DNA from: Acidobacteriota bacterium
GTDB lineage: Bacteria; Acidobacteriota; Vicinamibacteria; Vicinamibacterales; Fen-181
Direction of reading: 5' to 3'
Assembly (NCBI GenBank): GCA_021779795.1
Contig: JAJXZZ010000182.1
Coordinates: 1 to 6,757, forward strand
Length of the DNA: 6,757 nt
Position 1 is the first letter of the stretch. Each line of letters begins with the position of its first letter. Position numbers and translations under genes: made by a program. Of this stretch, positions 5,119 through 6,757 are shown in pieces. The notes beneath the pieces were generated by a model. The model was given only the letters and a program-made list of their open reading frames with translations. It did no database searches and had not been told where the DNA came from.

Positions 5119-6558
5119 ATGGACAACGACGGCGCCGAGCGGCCTCGCGTGTACTTGCCCGACACCAACGTTCTCATCAACGACCCGGACTCGCTCACCA
5201 AGCTCGCGCGCGGCAACGTGGTGGTGGTGCCCTACCCGGTCGTGCGGGAGGTGGATCAGCTCAAGGACAGCCTGAATGGCGTCGGGATGGCCGCCCGGCG
5301 CGTGGCGCGGCTGCTCGACACGTTCCAGGAAGGCAAGTCGTCGTCCGCCCTGTCGCACGGCATCCCGATGCCGGACGGCGGGTTCCTCGTGTTCGACGAC
5401 AACCTGGTGCCGGCCGACGACGCGTGGGACGGGTTCGACCCGCGCAACAACGACGACCGGATCATCTGCATCGCGCGGAAGTGGACGCGGCTCAGGCCCG
5501 GCTCGCGCGTGAGCCTGGTGACGCGCGACGTGGCGATGCGCGTCAAGGCGCGGCCGCTCGGCGTGAGCGCCGAGGACTACCGCGACGACAAGAAGATCTC
5601 GTCGGTGGACGAGCTGTACCCCGGCGCGGCGACGATCACGATCCCGGACGAGCAGTACGGGTTGCTCACCGATCTCCACCGCGAGTCGCGGCTGGCCGCC
5701 TCGCGCGTGCTCGACGTGACCGACGCCGGGCCGCTGCTCGCCAACCAGTGCTGCACGATCGCGACGGCGTCGAGCGGCAAGGTGGCGCTGGCGATGTACA
5801 AGGCGGGGCCGGCGCCCTACTTCAGGCTGGTCCGCAAGCCGGAGACCGAGCGCGGCATCGCGCCGATGAACACCGAGCAGCAGTTCGCGCTCGCCCTGCT
5901 CACCGACCCCGACATCCTGCTGGTGACGCTGGTCGGGCGCGCGGGCTCGGGCAAGACGCTGATGGCGCTGCTGGCCGGCTACACGCAGCTCCGGGAGGCC
6001 TACGGGCACCTGCTGATCTACCGGCCCAACATCGAGATCGGGCAGTCGCTCGGCTACCTGCCGGGGTCGCTCGAGGAGAAGTTCGCTCCGTGGACGCGGC
6101 CGGTGTTCGACAACCTCGAGCTGGTGCTGCGCGGGCAGTCGCGCACGGGCATGGCGCTCGGGTTCGAGGACCGGGCCAAGGCGGGCCGCGAGGGGAGGAA
6201 GGAGGAGGCGGGGCGGCACCACCTCGACCTGCAGGACCTGCTGGCGCGCGAGGTCGTGCAGATCGCGCCGATCTCGCACCTGCGCGGGCGCAGCATCCAC
6301 GACGCCTTCATCATCGCCGACGAGGCGCAGAACATGAACCACCACGAGGTGAAGACGCTGCTGACCCGGTCGGGCCAGGGCACGAAGATCGTCTTCACCG
6401 GCGACCCCGACCAGGTCGATCTCCCCGACTCGAGCTCGACGACCAACGGCCTGATACACCTGGTGGAGCGGTTCAAGGGGCAGGAGGAGTTCGGCCACAT
6501 CACGATGACCACGACCGTCAGGTCGCGCCTGGCGGCCCTGGCGGCGAACCTGCTGTAA
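5119..6558 (+). CDS. PIN-domain/PhoH-type ATPase fusion (YlaK/PhoH2-like)
   Basis: A 479-residue cytoplasmic protein with two domains. The N-terminal PIN domain (about 9-165) has the acidic residues expected of a metal-dependent ribonuclease: Asp15 in LPDTNVLI, Glu44 in VREVDQL, Asp112/113 in RNNDDRII and Asp137 in VTRDVAM. A linker of about 70 residues leads to the PhoH ATPase domain (about 247-479). This has Walker A GRAGSGKT (273-280), RPNIEIGQSLGYLPG (302-316), Walker B FIIADEAQN (397-405), FTGDPDQVDLP (426-436) and a terminal TTTVRSRLA (464-472). Related PhoH2 proteins of mycobacteria are reported to unwind and cleave RNA, so an RNA-processing role is likely but inferred. A charged insert (about 351-367) precedes the conserved LLAREVV segment. 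The ATG at 5119 is chosen because GGAAGG (5106-5111) is 7 bases upstream and the PIN domain begins right after it; upstream in-frame GTGs are less fitting. It stands alone, without a visible antitoxin. Confidence 0.93.
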   Translation: MDNDGAERPRVYLPDTNVLINDPDSLTKLARGNVVVVPYPVVREVDQLKDSLNGVGMAARRVARLLDTFQEGKSSSALSHGIPMPDGGFLVFDDNLVPADDAWDGFDPRNNDDRIICIARKWTRLRPGSRVSLVTRDVAMRVKARPLGVSAEDYRDDKKISSVDELYPGAATITIPDEQYGLLTDLHRESRLAASRVLDVTDAGPLLANQCCTIATASSGKVALAMYKAGPAPYFRLVRKPETERGIAPMNTEQQFALALLTDPDILLVTLVGRAGSGKTLMALLAGYTQLREAYGHLLIYRPNIEIGQSLGYLPGSLEEKFAPWTRPVFDNLELVLRGQSRTGMALGFEDRAKAGREGRKEEAGRHHLDLQDLLAREVVQIAPISHLRGRSIHDAFIIADEAQNMNHHEVKTLLTRSGQGTKIVFTGDPDQVDLPDSSSTTNGLIHLVERFKGQEEFGHITMTTTVRSRLAALAANLL

Positions 6559-6587
6559 TCCGGCAACCCTGCCCGTCGACTCGGGCG

Positions 6588-6644
6588 CTTCGCCCCTCGC
6601 TCGGGGCACCCCGAGCAACGTCGAGGGGTGAAGGGCCGCCCTTC
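6588..6644 (+). terminator. Hairpin cluster after the PIN-PhoH gene, possible terminator
   Basis: CTTCGCCCCTCG (6588-6599) pairs with CGAGGGGTGAAG (6622-6633) over 12 bases with one G-U. It encloses a second stem, CTCGGG with CCCGAG (6600-6605 with 6610-6615). Competing stems are GGGCG/CGCCC (6583-6587 with 6591-6595) and GAAGGG/CCCTTC (6630-6635 with 6639-6644, 3-base loop). The position, about 30 bases after the stop codon, suits a transcription end. No T-run follows any of the stems, so it is not a classic intrinsic terminator. Confidence 0.4.
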
Positions 6645-6728
6645 TATGTGGCGTGTCCTGTCAAGCTCCTGGTTTCTCCGTCGTGATCCGTCTCCGTCAT
6701 CGGGCTCGAGTTGGCGGTCAGCGTTGAA

Positions 6729-6749
6729 GTCGTGAGGGTCTCTCACGAC
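6729..6749. repeat. Perfect inverted repeat at the window edge
   Basis: GTCGTGAG (6729-6736) and CTCACGAC (6742-6749) form a perfect 8-pair stem with a 5-base loop. It is followed on the + strand by the pyrimidine-rich GACCTTCT, cut by the window end. It could be a terminator for either strand or an operator of a gene beyond the edge; the sequence available does not decide. Confidence 0.35.
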
Positions 6750-6757
6750 GACCTTCT

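Larger units (their letters stand above)
6559..6757. other. Intergenic region at right edge, no convincing gene
   Basis: About 200 bases follow the PIN-PhoH stop. Open frames crossing it on either strand are continuations of the antisense or out-of-frame reading of the neighbouring gene and show no family motif. The left half holds nested inverted repeats and the extreme right a further perfect hairpin, both listed separately. Bases 6645-6728 show no feature I can support. Confidence 0.5.

Noticed and set aside
4894..6618. Long - strand open frame opposite the PIN-PhoH gene
   Set aside because: It is antisense to a gene with clear motifs and its composition is repetitive Arg/His/Val. It also runs into the riboswitch and rib promoter region.
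6054..6746. - strand open frame starting in the right-edge spacer
   Set aside because: Most of it is antisense to the PhoH domain, the spacer part has no recognisable motif, and there is no persuasive ribosome binding site.
1..6757. CRISPR arrays, tRNA or rRNA genes, transposases, integrases, attachment sites
   Set aside because: No spaced direct repeats, RNA gene signatures or mobile-element protein motifs were seen on either strand.

Overview
The window is very GC-rich and densely coded, and it looks like chromosomal DNA from a free-living, high-GC bacterium. The riboflavin gene set, an FMN riboswitch, a PIN-PhoH ATPase and a CHAD/SixA pair together suggest a Gram-negative-like phylum such as Acidobacteriota. 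That placement is inference only, because no rRNA or marker gene is present. I see no mobile element, CRISPR array, tRNA or prophage signature.

Left part (1-1094, + strand): the C-terminal part of a CHAD-domain protein enters from outside the window. It overlaps the start of a SixA-type histidine phosphatase, which ends convergently with the rib operon 20 bases away.

Centre (1115-5004, - strand, read right to left): a riboflavin biosynthesis operon in the order promoter, FMN riboswitch, ribD, ribE, ribBA, ribH. A consensus-like promoter places the predicted RNA start at the foot of the FMN aptamer. The leader then carries a strong GC hairpin and a second hairpin that holds the ribD GTG start in its stem and the ribosome binding site in its loop. 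This suggests control of translation initiation by FMN. ribD and ribE overlap as TGATG, ribBA follows after 28 bases, and ribH after 97 bases. The four proteins cover the route from GTP and ribulose 5-phosphate to riboflavin, except for the dephosphorylation of the pyrimidine intermediate. That step is normally done by an unlinked phosphatase.

Right part (5119-6558, + strand): a divergent gene encodes a PIN nuclease domain fused to a PhoH ATPase domain. It shares a 346-base regulatory region with the rib operon. About 200 bases at the right edge hold no convincing gene but contain several inverted repeats.

The genes are ordinary and confidently recognised. The most interesting parts are the layout of the rib leader (start-codon hairpin plus repeated and complementary segments linking it to the aptamer), the 91-base CHAD/sixA overlap, and the hairpin cluster after the PhoH gene. 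I found no clear evidence of a new system.
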